A stretch of 64,000 bases of DNA from Streptomyces sp. NBC_01750. GTDB lineage: Bacteria; Actinomycetota; Actinomycetes; Streptomycetales; Streptomycetaceae. The notes beneath the pieces were generated by a model, which saw only the letters and a list, made by a program, of their open reading frames with translations, did not search any database and had not been told where the DNA came from. Of this stretch, positions 52,645 to 62,843 are shown one piece after another. The position numbers and the translations under genes are program-made. Location: positions 3,908,001 to 3,972,000 of the forward strand of contig NZ_CP109137.1 in assembly GCF_035918095.1 (NCBI RefSeq), written 5' to 3'. Numbering within the stretch: the first letter of the stretch is position 1; each line of letters begins with the position of its first letter.

Positions 52645-53427
52645 ATGTTGCTCAAGGGGAAGACCGTCATCGTCTCCGGGGTCGGCGCCGGTCTCGGCCA
52701 TCAGATCGCCGCGACCGTCGTACGGGACGGAGGCAATGCGGTCCTCGGCGCACGCACCGGGGCGAACCTCGTGAAGTCGGCCGAGGAGATCGATCCCGGC
52801 GGCACGCACACCGCGTACCGCGCCACCGACATCACCGACGAGGCGCAGTGCGACACGCTCGCGGCCCTCGCCGTCGAGCGCTTCGGGCGGATCGACGCGG
52901 TCGTCCATGTCGCCGCCTGGGACAGCTGCTTCGGCGGCCTGGCGGACGCGGACTTCGAGACCTGGCACGGAGTCATCGACGTGAACCTGCTGGGCACACT
53001 GCGGATGACCCGCGCCTGCCTGCCGGCACTGAAGGAGCGCGGCGGCTCGGTCGTCATCATCGGTACGCAGTCGTCGGTGGCGGCGCCCACACAGGTGTGG
53101 CAAGCGGCGTACGCGGCGTCCAAGGGTGCTCTCACTTCGGCGATGTACTCGATGGCGCGCGAGCTGGGCCCGGACCGGATCCGCGTGAACACGGTGCTGC
53201 CGGGCTGGATGTGGGGGCCGCCGGTGCAGGCATACGTCCAGTTCACGGCACACACCGAAGGGGTGCCGGAGCCCGAGGTGCTCGGGCGGCTCACCGAGCG
53301 GATGGCGCTGCCCGAACTGGCCACGGACAGGGACGTGGCGGAGGCCGCGGCCTTCCTCGCCTCGGACCGGGCCAGGGCGATCACGGGCCAGTCGCTTCTG
53401 GTCAACGCGGGTGAGCTGATGCGCTGA
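52645..53427 (+). CDS. SDR-family NAD(P)-dependent oxidoreductase
   Basis: ATG at 52645 chosen (GGAGG 5 nt upstream); 260 residues. It is a classical SDR: VIVSGVGAGLGHQIAATVV binds the dinucleotide, NLLGTLRMT has the structural Asn, SSVAAPTQVWQAAYAASKGA holds the catalytic Ser and YxxxK, and PGWMWGPP follows. It is complete and likely active. Substrate unknown. A hairpin terminator closes the unit. Confidence 0.9.
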   Translation: MLLKGKTVIVSGVGAGLGHQIAATVVRDGGNAVLGARTGANLVKSAEEIDPGGTHTAYRATDITDEAQCDTLAALAVERFGRIDAVVHVAAWDSCFGGLADADFETWHGVIDVNLLGTLRMTRACLPALKERGGSVVIIGTQSSVAAPTQVWQAAYAASKGALTSAMYSMARELGPDRIRVNTVLPGWMWGPPVQAYVQFTAHTEGVPEPEVLGRLTERMALPELATDRDVAEAAAFLASDRARAITGQSLLVNAGELMR

Positions 53428-53483
53428 CGCCGCGGCAGCGGCCGTCGGCGCTCAACCCCCTTTCCCTCCGGTGCCCTTCGACC

Positions 53484-53517
53484 GGCCGCACGGACAGATC
53501 ACCGCCGTGCGGCCTTT
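53484..53517 (+). terminator. Hairpin terminator with short T run
   Basis: GGCCGCACGG pairs with CCGTGCGGCC, then TTT, 56 bp after the SDR stop codon. Confidence 0.75.
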
Positions 53518-53666
53518 CTGCACCCATCCGCCCGAGTCATGGATATGAACAGAAGTCATTAACTCGAACAATTTTACTTGCCCTTGACTCATCGGGTCGT
53601 TGTCGTGGGCGCGCTCATGGACAGACCATGAACGGCGTTCACAAGGCGGACCCCAGGAGGGGGCAC

Positions 53667-55256
53667 ATGAACAGTCTCGACTGGACCGTGCTCATCGGCT
53701 ACTTCGGTGTGATGGTCGCGATCGGACTCTGGTCGCACAAGCGCGTTGACAATGTCAGCGACTTCTTCACCGCCGGCGGCAGGATGCCGTGGTGGCTCTC
53801 GGGCATCTCGCACCACATGTCCGGCTACAGCGCGGTGATGTTCACCGGCTATGCGGGCATCGCCTACAAGTACGGTGTCACGTCCTTCGTGACCTGGTCC
53901 CTCCCGATCGCCATCGGTATCTCCATCGGCGCCAAACTCTTCGCACCGCGCCTGAACCGGCTGCGTTCGAAGCTCCATGTCGCCTCGCCGCTCGAATATC
54001 TGAAGAACCGGTACAACCTGAAGACGCAGCAGGCCCTGGCCTGGTCCGGGCTGCTGCTGAAGATCGTGGACGTCGGCGCCAAGTGGGCCGCCATCGCCAC
54101 CCTGCTCTCCGTCTTCACCGGTATCTCGCTCAACCAGGGCATCCTGATCACCGGCATCATCACCGGCATCTACTGCACGATCGGCGGACTGTGGGCCGAC
54201 GCGCTGACCGAGCTGGGGCAGTTCATCATCCAGCTGCTGGCCGGTCTCGCGATGCTCATCGCGGTCCTGGGCAAGCTCGACGGCTTCAGCACACTGTGGA
54301 CCGTCTGGGACAAGCCCGAGCTGCAGGGGCACGCCGACGCGACCGCCGGACCGTACACGGTCACGTTCCTGCTGGCGTTCCTCTTCATCAAGACCTTCGA
54401 GTACAACGGCGGCATGTGGAACCAGGCGCAGCGCTACATGGCGACCGCCAACGCCCGCGAGGCCACCCGCTCGGCGCGGCTCTCCGCCATCCTGTGGTTC
54501 GTCTGGCCGCTGGTGCTCTTCTTCCCGATGTGGTGCGCGCCGCTGCTCATCGAGGCGAAGAAGCCGGACGCCTCCGACTCGTACGCGCTGATGACCGAGC
54601 AGCTGCTGCCGCACGGTCTGCTGGGCCTGGTCATCGTCGGCTTCTTCTCCCACACCATGGCGATGTGCTCCTCCGACGCCAACGCCATCGCCGCGGTCTT
54701 CACCCGGGACATCGCACCGGTGCTCTCCAAGAAGGCCAGGAGCTGGTCGGAGCGGGCAGGGCTGATCGCGGCGCGGCTGTCGACGATCTCCTTCCTGGCA
54801 CTGTCGATGGCCATCGCGACCCAGGTCAACTCGCCCACGTTCAAGGACATCATCACCATCGTGATCAAGTGGGTGGCGGGGCTGATGGGCCCGATCGCGA
54901 TTCCGTTCATGCTGGGCCTGCTGCGTCCGTTCCGTAAGTCCGGACCGACCGCGGCGCTCACCAGCTGGGCGGCCGGCCTGATCGCCTTCTTCTTCCTCAA
55001 CTACGAGATCGACGGCACGGCCAGGACCGATGTGGCCCTGCAGTACCAGGTCTCCGTACCGCTCGCGATCTCGCTGGTGCTCTACATCGCGATCGGCTTC
55101 CTCAAGCCGGAGGACACCCCCGAGCGGGACGCGGTCATCGCCCGGATCAACACGGACGACGACGGTCCGGACGCGGCGCTCGCCGACGCGACCGTGCCGG
55201 CGCCGGCCGAGCCCGCCGACGCGAAGGTGCTGGGCCGCGAGGGCGCGGACGGCTGA
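53667..55256 (+). CDS. Sodium:solute symporter (SSS family)
   Basis: ATG at 53667 chosen (GGAGG 6 nt upstream); 529 residues with about 13-14 transmembrane segments. SSS features include DFFTAGGRMPWWLSGISHHM near the start, GGLWADALTELGQF in the middle and SSDANAIAAVFTRDI. The C-terminal tail is acidic. It imports a small solute (sugar, inositol or similar) with sodium; the substrate is not determined by the sequence. Confidence 0.92.
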   Translation: MNSLDWTVLIGYFGVMVAIGLWSHKRVDNVSDFFTAGGRMPWWLSGISHHMSGYSAVMFTGYAGIAYKYGVTSFVTWSLPIAIGISIGAKLFAPRLNRLRSKLHVASPLEYLKNRYNLKTQQALAWSGLLLKIVDVGAKWAAIATLLSVFTGISLNQGILITGIITGIYCTIGGLWADALTELGQFIIQLLAGLAMLIAVLGKLDGFSTLWTVWDKPELQGHADATAGPYTVTFLLAFLFIKTFEYNGGMWNQAQRYMATANAREATRSARLSAILWFVWPLVLFFPMWCAPLLIEAKKPDASDSYALMTEQLLPHGLLGLVIVGFFSHTMAMCSSDANAIAAVFTRDIAPVLSKKARSWSERAGLIAARLSTISFLALSMAIATQVNSPTFKDIITIVIKWVAGLMGPIAIPFMLGLLRPFRKSGPTAALTSWAAGLIAFFFLNYEIDGTARTDVALQYQVSVPLAISLVLYIAIGFLKPEDTPERDAVIARINTDDDGPDAALADATVPAPAEPADAKVLGREGADG

Positions 55257-55273
55257 CCTACACCAGGTACGCC

Positions 55274-55313
55274 GGTGGGCCCGGCTCCCATGAGGGGGTG
55301 AGCCGGGGCCACC
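55274..55313. terminator. Hairpin between convergent symporter and ADP-ribosylglycohydrolase-like genes
   Basis: GGTGGGCCCGGCTC pairs with GAGCCGGGGCCACC (one mismatch), positioned to stop both transcripts. Confidence 0.75.
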
Positions 55314-55326
55314 CGCCTAGCGAGGA

Positions 55327-56442
55327 TCAGGTTCGCGGGTAGCGGGCCAGCCAGCCGGGTGCGGTCACGGTGGGGCCGTGCAGGGCCGGGCCCTGCGTCA
55401 TCTCCATCGCGAAGTCGTCGGCGAGCTCCAGGATGGTGGAGCGGCCCTCCAGCTCGGAGAGCCAGGCGGGCGGCAGCGCGGTCTCGCCGTGCAGCGCGCC
55501 GAGCAGTGAGCCGGTCAGCGCGCCGGTGGTCTCCGAAGGACCGTCGTGGTTCACGGCCAGGCGCAGGCCGTGCCGGATGTCCTCGCCGACAAGCGCGCAG
55601 TAGACGGCGATGGCCAGGGCGTCCTCGGCATTGTGCCCCTCGCCGATGGAGGCGATCCTGGCCGGACTCGGTATGCCCTGGCGTACGGCGCCGAGCGCGT
55701 GCTTGAGGCCGTCCGTGACGGGCTGGTGGCCGGGACGTGAGGCCAGCTGGGCCAGGGCGCGCTGCACGGAGCCGTCGAGGGTCTCGCCGCGGGCCAGACC
55801 GTGCACGATGACGGCGAGCGCGCCGGCGGAGAGATACGCGGTCGGATGGCCGTGGGTCTGGGCCGCGCACTCCACGGCCAGCTGGCACACCAGCTGCGGC
55901 TCCCAGCCGACGAGCAGCCCGAACGGCGCGGAGCGCACCAGTGCGCCGGCGTCGCGCGCGGAGGGGTTCTTGGGTACCTCGAGGGTGCCCATGTTCTCGT
56001 CGCCGAGCCCGGTGAGACAGGCCGTCGCGGGTTCGCGGCGGGTGTAGAGCCACTCCTCGCGGGCGAGCCAGCCATTGTCCTTGCGGCGCTCGTCGGGGCC
56101 CCAGTCGCGCTGGGTGGCCGCCCATCTCAGATACGCGCGGTGCACATCGGTGGGCGGGTGCCAGGCGCCGGTGTCGCGACGCACCTGGGCGCGTATCAGC
56201 CCGTCCACGGTGAAGAGAGTCAGCTGGGTGGCGGAGGTGACGGCACCGCGGCGGCCGTGGGCGGGCACGAAGTCGCTGACGGCCTCCGGGCCGTGGGCCT
56301 CGCGCATCTCCTCGATGGTGAGCGCGGAGACTGCCGCGCCGAGCGCGTCGCCGATGGCGCCGCCGAGCAGGGCCCCGCGCACCCGCGCACGGAAATCCTG
56401 CTGCTCGGCACGGCCCCAGACGGCTGTGGCTGCTGCGCTCAC
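55327..56442 (-). CDS. ADP-ribosylglycohydrolase-family protein, metal site degenerate
   Basis: GTG at 56442 chosen (GGGGAGG 8 nt upstream); 371 residues. The fold is clear: GALLGGAIGDALGAAVSALT at the start, EGHNAEDALAIAVYCALV, and NHDGPSETTGALTGSLLGAL near the end. Yet the metal-binding residues of the ARH family are changed. The early DDT motif is TSATQLTLF, and the late GDSDxTG motif is GPSETTG. Hydrolase activity is therefore doubtful; it may bind ADP-ribose or act otherwise. Confidence 0.85.
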   Translation of the reverse strand: MSAAATAVWGRAEQQDFRARVRGALLGGAIGDALGAAVSALTIEEMREAHGPEAVSDFVPAHGRRGAVTSATQLTLFTVDGLIRAQVRRDTGAWHPPTDVHRAYLRWAATQRDWGPDERRKDNGWLAREEWLYTRREPATACLTGLGDENMGTLEVPKNPSARDAGALVRSAPFGLLVGWEPQLVCQLAVECAAQTHGHPTAYLSAGALAVIVHGLARGETLDGSVQRALAQLASRPGHQPVTDGLKHALGAVRQGIPSPARIASIGEGHNAEDALAIAVYCALVGEDIRHGLRLAVNHDGPSETTGALTGSLLGALHGETALPPAWLSELEGRSTILELADDFAMEMTQGPALHGPTVTAPGWLARYPRT

Positions 56443-56625
56443 CGCGCGTCCTCCCCGGACTCCCGAACCTCGAACGTATGCCTGGCGCAGCACTGTAATC
56501 GACCGGGAACGATCGCTTCGGACGCCCGATCGGGATCGAGCCGGTATGTGGACAGAAGGGCTTCTGGTCTGTTTTGACCCCTTGGTCGGTGGGCGTCACC
56601 GCATCGACCGGTGGATGTCACCGCA

Positions 56626-59600
56626 TCAGTCGGTGGGTGTCACCGCATCCTGCGTCCCGATGAGGCCGCGCAGCGGCGGCTCGAGCCCGGCGGTGTCCCC
56701 GCCCAGCTCCCGGTACCGCTCGAGATCGGCGAGGGCCTGCTGCGGCCTTCCGGTGACCAACTCCACCGCCGCCCGGCGCGGGTATGCCCAGCTGTACGCG
56801 GGGTCGAGCGCGATCGCCCGGTCCAGCTCCGTCCGCGCCTCCTCGTACCGCTCCAGGTCCTGGAGGGTCGCGCCGCGCTCGGCGGCGATCCATGCCTTGT
56901 CCGGCTGGAGTTCCGCCGCCCGCGCCAGGTCCGCCAGCGCCTGGTCGAACCGGCCGAGCCCGCGCAGTGCCTGGCCACGGCTTCCGATGACCCAGCCGTC
57001 GTCGGGAGTCAGCACGGCCGCGCGGTCGTAGTCGGCGATCGCCTCCTCGTACCGCGCCGCGCGCCGGTGTGCCTCCCCGCGCAGTGTGAGATGGACCGCG
57101 TGGTCCGGCGCGAGAAAGACCGCCCTGTCGAGGTCGGCGAGTTCACCGTCGAGATCTCCGAGCGCCCGCCGCACCCCGGCGCGTACCGACAGCGCGAAGG
57201 TCTCGTCGGGATCCAGCTCCAGCGCGCGGTCCAGGTCCGCCAGGGCCTTCTCGTAGCGGTGCAGCCGCTCGTGGGCCCGGCCCCGACCGACTTGGGCGTA
57301 GGCGTAGTCCGGGGCGATTGCGAGGGCCTGGTCGTAGTCCGCGACCGCCTCCTCGTACCGCGCCGCCAGCTGGTGCGCGTAGCCCCGCTGTGCCAGCGCC
57401 CACTCCTTGAACCGCGCGCTCGCGACCGCCCGGTCCAGGGCCGCGAACTCCCCTGCGCTGTCGCCGCGTTCCCGGTGGATCTCAGCCAGCCTGATCAGCG
57501 CCCACACATACTCCGGAGTCAGCTCCACCGCACGACCCAGGTCCGCCAGCGCCTCCTCGGTCCTGCCCAGCGCCTGTTTGGCCATGGCGCGGCTGCCCAG
57601 CGCCCAGGAGTAGGCCGGGTCGAGCGCGAACGCCCGGTCGAACTCCGCGACCGCCTCCTCGAACCGCCCGTCGTGCCGCAGGATCTCGCCGCGCTCGCCG
57701 ACGATCCACGGATTGTCCGGATCGAGTACCCCGGCCCGGTCGATGTCCGCGAGCGCTCCTTCGGAGTCCGCGAGCGCCCGCCGCACCTGCGCCCGCCGCA
57801 CCAGCGACCACACATGACCGGGCTTGATGCCGAGGGCCCGGTCCAGATCCGCCAGCGCCTCCTCGTTGCGCCCCGTCGCGTGCCTGGCCAGGGCGCGGCT
57901 GGAGAGCGACCAGGTGTCGTCGGGGTCGAGCGCGAGCGCCCGGTCGAACTCGGCGACGGCGTCCTCGGACCGCCCCATGAGGCGGTAGGTCTCGCCCCGC
58001 CCGTAGTACGCCCGCCGGCACTGCCCGTCCAGGGTGATCGCCTGCCGGTAGTCGCGGAGCGCCTCGTCGTAGCTGCCGGTGTTGCGGTGGTCCCGTGCCC
58101 GGATGACCAGGGCCGCCACCCGCCCCTCGTCGTCCGGTTCGCCCCGGTCCAGCAGCAGCCCCAGCACCGCCGTACTCAGGTGCTGTTCGTCCTCGAGCGC
58201 GGCCAGGCAGTCCCTGCCCCAGGTGCGCAGTACGTCGCTGTCGCCGTCGCCGCCCGCGTCCTCGACAGTCTGCGCCCAGCGGCGGGCCACCACCGTCCCC
58301 GCGTCGCAGGCGTCGATCCCGTCCCGCAGCACCACCGGCAGCGCCGTCCGCGGCTGCGCACACAGCAGGTGGTAGGTCTCCTCCAGCTTCAGCTCGCGCC
58401 AGGCGTCCTGCCGCCAGCGCTCGTCCGGCTCCAGCCCCTCCCCCGCGGCCGCCCGCCATCCGGCGAACGCCCGCGCCAGCCGGGTGTGGCCGGTGCGCCA
58501 GCGCTGAGGTGAGCTGTTGCGCTGAAGCCGCAGCATCGGCTCCCGTACGACGTCGTGGTACTGGGCCCGGCCGCCGCGGTCGCTCACGAACGGCATCTCG
58601 CGCAGCCAGCCGAAGAGTCCCGCCGCCGCCTCTTCGGATTCGACGTCGACGGCCGCCCGGAAGACGTCCTCGTTCAGGCGGCGCGGCAGTGCGCCCTCCA
58701 GCGCCGCGGACCTGCGGACCGGATCGCTCTCCCACTTCAGGAAACGTTCCACGGCGGTGGCGCTGGGGTCGTCCACGCGGCCGGGGCTTCCGGCGTGCTC
58801 GGCGAGGCCGGCAGCGAGCGTCGAGACCAGGACCGGCAGCCGTCCGGAGAGCATCAGCACCTCTCGTACGACCTTCTCGTCCTGTACGCCCTTGGCGGTG
58901 AGGAGCTGTCGGGCCTCGGACTCGGTGAAGGGTGCGAGCGGGAGTTCCGTCACGAAGTCGACGCAGTCGGCCCAGCAGTTGGGGTCGAGCGGCCGCTGCC
59001 CGGCTGTCGTGAAGACGACCTGGGCGGGCAGCGAGCCGTACCGGTCGGTGGTCATCAGATCGCGCAGCCAGGTGTCGAGGAACGGCCCGGTGCGTTCGTA
59101 CGTGTCGAAGAAGAGCGTGATCCACGGGACGTCGGCCGCCACCCGTTTCAGCTCGGTGACCAGGACGGGGGTGAGTGCCTTGAGCGGTTCGAGGACCAGC
59201 TGTACGTCCTCCTGCTTGCCGAAGCGCGCGCTGAGGGCGGCTCGTAAGTGATCTGCGCCCCGGGCCAGTTGGGCGGGATCGACGGCTCCGGCGAACGCGC
59301 CGACGCCCGGCACCGTGCCCAGCGCGACCAGGCCCGCCCGGGCCGACGCCATGCTGCCCGCGGAGGGCGGCTGCGGCTGACCGTCAGGCACCCCGGTGGA
59401 CAGGGCCTCCGCCTCGTAGCGCCGCTGGCGGTAGGTCGCGAGGAGCCGGTCCAGCGCCTTCAGCTCATGGCCCTGCTGGGCGAATTGGGTACTGATGGCA
59501 GCCAGCGCCTCCGGCACGCTGTTCACGGACTCGTCCATGGTCGCGGTGAGCGCGCGGCGCTCGCGCGCCGTCTCCACCAGTTCGCGCACGAGGGAGGACT

Positions 59601-59769
59601 TGCCGACGCCCGCGTTGCCGTGGATGTGGAAGATGAACCGGTGCCGGACGTCCAGCGGCGAGACGTCGAAGTTCTCCCGGAACAGCGCGATCTCACCGCG
59701 GCGTCCCACGAATCCCGCGCGCCTGCGGATCTTGATCAGCTCGTGCATCGACGGGCGTGCCGAACTCAT
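56626..59769 (-). CDS. NTPase/TPR-repeat protein (STAND-like)
   Basis: 1047 residues. A short N-terminus leads to FVGRRGEIALF and a Walker A (HGNAGVGKSSLVREL, about 50-64). Walker B is WITLFFDTYERTG (about 218). The helical region to about 560 includes a winged-helix-like part. From about 570 to the end are some 14 TPR repeats of very regular spacing (EEALADLDRALGIKPGH type). There is no signal or membrane helix. It should be a cytoplasmic signalling or scaffold protein whose repeats bind a partner; the ligand is unknown. Confidence 0.88.
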   Translation of the reverse strand: MSSARPSMHELIKIRRRAGFVGRRGEIALFRENFDVSPLDVRHRFIFHIHGNAGVGKSSLVRELVETARERRALTATMDESVNSVPEALAAISTQFAQQGHELKALDRLLATYRQRRYEAEALSTGVPDGQPQPPSAGSMASARAGLVALGTVPGVGAFAGAVDPAQLARGADHLRAALSARFGKQEDVQLVLEPLKALTPVLVTELKRVAADVPWITLFFDTYERTGPFLDTWLRDLMTTDRYGSLPAQVVFTTAGQRPLDPNCWADCVDFVTELPLAPFTESEARQLLTAKGVQDEKVVREVLMLSGRLPVLVSTLAAGLAEHAGSPGRVDDPSATAVERFLKWESDPVRRSAALEGALPRRLNEDVFRAAVDVESEEAAAGLFGWLREMPFVSDRGGRAQYHDVVREPMLRLQRNSSPQRWRTGHTRLARAFAGWRAAAGEGLEPDERWRQDAWRELKLEETYHLLCAQPRTALPVVLRDGIDACDAGTVVARRWAQTVEDAGGDGDSDVLRTWGRDCLAALEDEQHLSTAVLGLLLDRGEPDDEGRVAALVIRARDHRNTGSYDEALRDYRQAITLDGQCRRAYYGRGETYRLMGRSEDAVAEFDRALALDPDDTWSLSSRALARHATGRNEEALADLDRALGIKPGHVWSLVRRAQVRRALADSEGALADIDRAGVLDPDNPWIVGERGEILRHDGRFEEAVAEFDRAFALDPAYSWALGSRAMAKQALGRTEEALADLGRAVELTPEYVWALIRLAEIHRERGDSAGEFAALDRAVASARFKEWALAQRGYAHQLAARYEEAVADYDQALAIAPDYAYAQVGRGRAHERLHRYEKALADLDRALELDPDETFALSVRAGVRRALGDLDGELADLDRAVFLAPDHAVHLTLRGEAHRRAARYEEAIADYDRAAVLTPDDGWVIGSRGQALRGLGRFDQALADLARAAELQPDKAWIAAERGATLQDLERYEEARTELDRAIALDPAYSWAYPRRAAVELVTGRPQQALADLERYRELGGDTAGLEPPLRGLIGTQDAVTPTD

Positions 59770-59879
59770 GATCCCCCTCCGGTCGGTCCCCCTCCAAGGT
59801 CCGGGACCAGTCTGTCAGTCCATCGCACTCATTGCGGAGCGAAGTCCCCGGGCCGCCGGGAGCGCTTGGGGGGCCGGGA

Positions 59880-59957
59880 GCGCTCGGTCTCTTCGTCGCC
59901 ACGATCGGGATCCAGCTCATGCTCGGCGGGATCAAGACGTACTTCGGCCTTTCGTGA
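59880..59957 (+). pseudogene. MarC-family membrane protein C-terminal scrap
   Basis: The plus strand between two leftward genes reads ALGLFVATIGIQLMLGGIKT and YFGLS with a stop, like the last transmembrane helix of MarC-type proteins. Nothing upstream continues it. A relic or coincidence. Confidence 0.4.
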
Positions 59958-60018
59958 GACCGGCGCCGAGGCCGAGGCGACGCCTGCCGAGGCGGCGGAG
60001 GCGCACCGGCTGATGGCC

Positions 60019-62601
60019 CTAGTCGCCCAGTACCGGAAGCAGCTCGGGCAGATGCCCGTCGGATGCGGTGGCGGCGCGCATGCGCTCTTCGGGCACCTCG
60101 CCGTAGAGCGTCGTACGCGGCTTCGCCGGGCGGCCCGCCTCCTCCGCGATGGCGACCAGGTCCTTGACGGAGCGGTACGAGCCATAACTCGACCCCGCCA
60201 TCCGGGAGATGGTCTCCTCCATCAGTGTGCCGCCGAGGTCGTTCGCACCGGAGCGGAGCATCTCGGCCGCGCCCTCCTGCCCCAGCTTCACCCAGCTGGT
60301 CTGGATGTTGGTGATGTGGGGGTGGAGGAGGAGGCGGGCCATGGCGGTGACGGCGCGGTTGTCACGGATGGTCGGGCCCGGCCGGGCGATGCCCGCCAGA
60401 TAGACGGGCGCATTGGTGTGGATGAAGGGCAGTGTCACGAACTCCGTGAACCCGCCGGTCTCCTGCTGGATCCGGGCGAGGGTGCGGAGATGCCCGAGCC
60501 AGTGCCGGGGCTGGTCCACATGTCCGTACATCATCGTGGACGAGGACCGGATGCCCAGCTCATGCGCTGCGGAGACCACTTCGATCCAGGTGGCGGCGGG
60601 CAGCTTGCCCTTGGTCAGGATCCAGCGGACCTCGTCGTCGAGGATCTCGGCGGCGGTCCCGGGAATCGAGTCGAGGCCCGCCTCCTTGGCGGCGGAGAGC
60701 CATTCGCGGATGGAAAGACCCGTGCGCGTCGCACCGTTGACGACCTCCATCGGCGAGAAGGCGTGCACATGCATCCCGGGGACGCGCTCCTTCACGGCGC
60801 GCGCGATGTCGAAGTACGCCGTGCCCGGCAGATCGGGGTGGATGCCGCCCTGCATGCACACCTCGACCGCGCCGACCTCCCACGCCTGTTCAGCACGGTC
60901 GGCGACCTGGTCGAGGGAGAGGGTGTAGGCGTCGGCGTCCGTGCGACGCTGGGCGAAGGCACAGAAGCGGCAGCCGGTGTAGCAGACGTTGGTGAAGTTG
61001 ATGTTGCGGGTGACGATGTAGGTGACGTCGTCGCCGACCACGTCACGGCGCAACTCGTCCGCGATACGGGTGAGCGCGTCGAGCGCCGGTCCGTCCGCGT
61101 GCAGCAGCGCGAGCGCCTCGTCGTCGGTGAGCTTCGTCGGGTCGTCCGCGGCTTGCTTGAGGGCTTGCCGTACGTCGGTCTCGATCCGGGAGGGCACCAT
61201 GCCGGGGACGGCCGCCTCGCGCAGCGCCTCCCAGTCGCCGTAGACCTCGTCGAAGTCGTCGCGCCGGTCGGAGGTCCGGCCGGTGGTGTCGATGGTGCGG
61301 TGCAGATCGGTACGGCCGGCCGCGGTGAACCCTTCGTCGGGCTCCTGCCAGGGCAGCCCGGCCGGCGTGACGTCCTCACGGGCCAGCCCGGTCTCCGGAT
61401 CGGCGAGCGCGCGGACATGCGGCAGCAGTCGCGGGTCCAGCCAGGGCTCGCCGCGCTGGACGAACTCCGGGTACACACAGAGGCGTTCCTCGAGCCGGAA
61501 ACCCGCCGCCGCCGAACGCTCGGCCAGCTCGTCGATCTGCGGCCAGGGCCGCTCGGGGTTCACATGGTCGGGCGTCAGCGGCGAAACCCCGCCCCAGTCG
61601 TCGATGCCCGCGCCGATGAGCCGCGCGTACTCGCCCGCCACGAGGTTGGGCGGCGCCTGGAGGCAGGCGGAGGGCCCCATGATGTGCCGGGCGACGGCGA
61701 CGGTGGCGACCAGTTCGTCCAGCTCCGCGTCCGGCATGCCGCGCATGGCCGTGTCCGGCTTGGCGCGGAAGTTCTGCATGATCAGTTCCTGGATGCCGTG
61801 GTACGCACGGGCGACGCGCCGCAGCGCGAACAGCGAATCGGCACGCTCCTCGTACGTCTCGCCGATCCCGATCAGCAGCCCGCTGGTGAAGGGCACGGAA
61901 CTGCGCCCGGCATCCTCCAGCACCCGCAGCCGGACGGCGGGCTCCTTGTCCGGCGACCCGTGGTGCGGCCCGCCCGGCTCGCTCCACAGCCGGGTCGCCG
62001 TGGTCTCCAGCATCATGCCCATGCTCGGCGCGACGGGCTTCAGGCGCTGGAAGTCCGTCCAGGTCATGACGCCCGGGTTGAGATGCGGCAGCAGCCCGGT
62101 CTCCTCCAGGATGCGGATCGCCATGGCCCGTACGTACGCGATGGTGTCGTCGTACCCGTGCGCGTCGAGCCACTCGCGGGCCTCGGGCCAACGGTCCTCG
62201 GGCTTGTCCCCGAGCGTGATCAGCGCTTCCTTGCAGCCCAGTTCGGCACCGCGCCGGGCGATGTCCAGGACCTCGTCCGGCGACATGAACATCCCGTGGC
62301 CCGCGCGCCGCAGCTTGCCGGGGACGGTGACGAAGGTGCAGTAGTGGCACTTGTCGCGGCACAGCCGGGTGAGCGGAATGAAGACGCTCTTCGAGTACGT
62401 GATGACTCCGGCGCGGCCCGCGGCCTCGAGCCCGGCATCCCGCACCCGCGCGGCGGACGCACACAGGTCGTCGAGGTCGTCCCCACGCGCCTGCAGCAAC
62501 ACGGCGGCCTCGGCGGTGTCGAGAGCGACGCCGGTCCTGGCTCGCTTGAGGGCGCGGCGCATGGCGTTCTCGGTGGGGCGTACGGGCTGGTGATCCGTCA
62601 T
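60019..62601 (-). CDS. fbiC: Bifunctional FO synthase (CofG/CofH), coenzyme F420 biosynthesis
   Basis: ATG at 62601 chosen; 860 residues, the normal length of FbiC. Both halves are radical SAM enzymes. The CofG half has CRDKCHYC (about residue 80), and the CofH half has CYTGCRFC (about 545). Each CxxxCxxC holds a 4Fe-4S cluster. Together they join tyrosine and the flavin precursor 5-amino-6-ribitylamino-uracil to make FO, the F420 chromophore. Further blocks include [17 protein letters not shown] and [17 protein letters not shown]. Cytoplasmic; apparently a single gene. Confidence 0.96.
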   Translation of the reverse strand: MTDHQPVRPTENAMRRALKRARTGVALDTAEAAVLLQARGDDLDDLCASAARVRDAGLEAAGRAGVITYSKSVFIPLTRLCRDKCHYCTFVTVPGKLRRAGHGMFMSPDEVLDIARRGAELGCKEALITLGDKPEDRWPEAREWLDAHGYDDTIAYVRAMAIRILEETGLLPHLNPGVMTWTDFQRLKPVAPSMGMMLETTATRLWSEPGGPHHGSPDKEPAVRLRVLEDAGRSSVPFTSGLLIGIGETYEERADSLFALRRVARAYHGIQELIMQNFRAKPDTAMRGMPDAELDELVATVAVARHIMGPSACLQAPPNLVAGEYARLIGAGIDDWGGVSPLTPDHVNPERPWPQIDELAERSAAAGFRLEERLCVYPEFVQRGEPWLDPRLLPHVRALADPETGLAREDVTPAGLPWQEPDEGFTAAGRTDLHRTIDTTGRTSDRRDDFDEVYGDWEALREAAVPGMVPSRIETDVRQALKQAADDPTKLTDDEALALLHADGPALDALTRIADELRRDVVGDDVTYIVTRNINFTNVCYTGCRFCAFAQRRTDADAYTLSLDQVADRAEQAWEVGAVEVCMQGGIHPDLPGTAYFDIARAVKERVPGMHVHAFSPMEVVNGATRTGLSIREWLSAAKEAGLDSIPGTAAEILDDEVRWILTKGKLPAATWIEVVSAAHELGIRSSSTMMYGHVDQPRHWLGHLRTLARIQQETGGFTEFVTLPFIHTNAPVYLAGIARPGPTIRDNRAVTAMARLLLHPHITNIQTSWVKLGQEGAAEMLRSGANDLGGTLMEETISRMAGSSYGSYRSVKDLVAIAEEAGRPAKPRTTLYGEVPEERMRAATASDGHLPELLPVLGD

Positions 62602-62843
62602 GGCTCGAGCATACGAGCGCGGGGGAAGGGGAAGTAGCTGACCTCGGGCGGAGGGGCACGCCGGGGCAGCGGGATGCCCTGCGCGTACGACCCCAAGAAC
62701 CTGCGTGTACGACCCCAAGAAGGCGTACGGCGATTGGCCGACCGGCGTCCATCCTCCGGAGCTCCGTCCGGGCGGGGTACGGGACTGAGATCCGTCCGGC
62801 TCTCATCCGCGCGCTCAACCCGCATCACAGCATCAGACGCCAT

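Noticed and set aside
59248..62637. A plus-strand ORF of over 1100 codons
   Set aside because: It is the antisense shadow of fbiC and the TPR gene; its sequence has no domain and the typical Arg/Gly/Val bias of a high-GC shadow.
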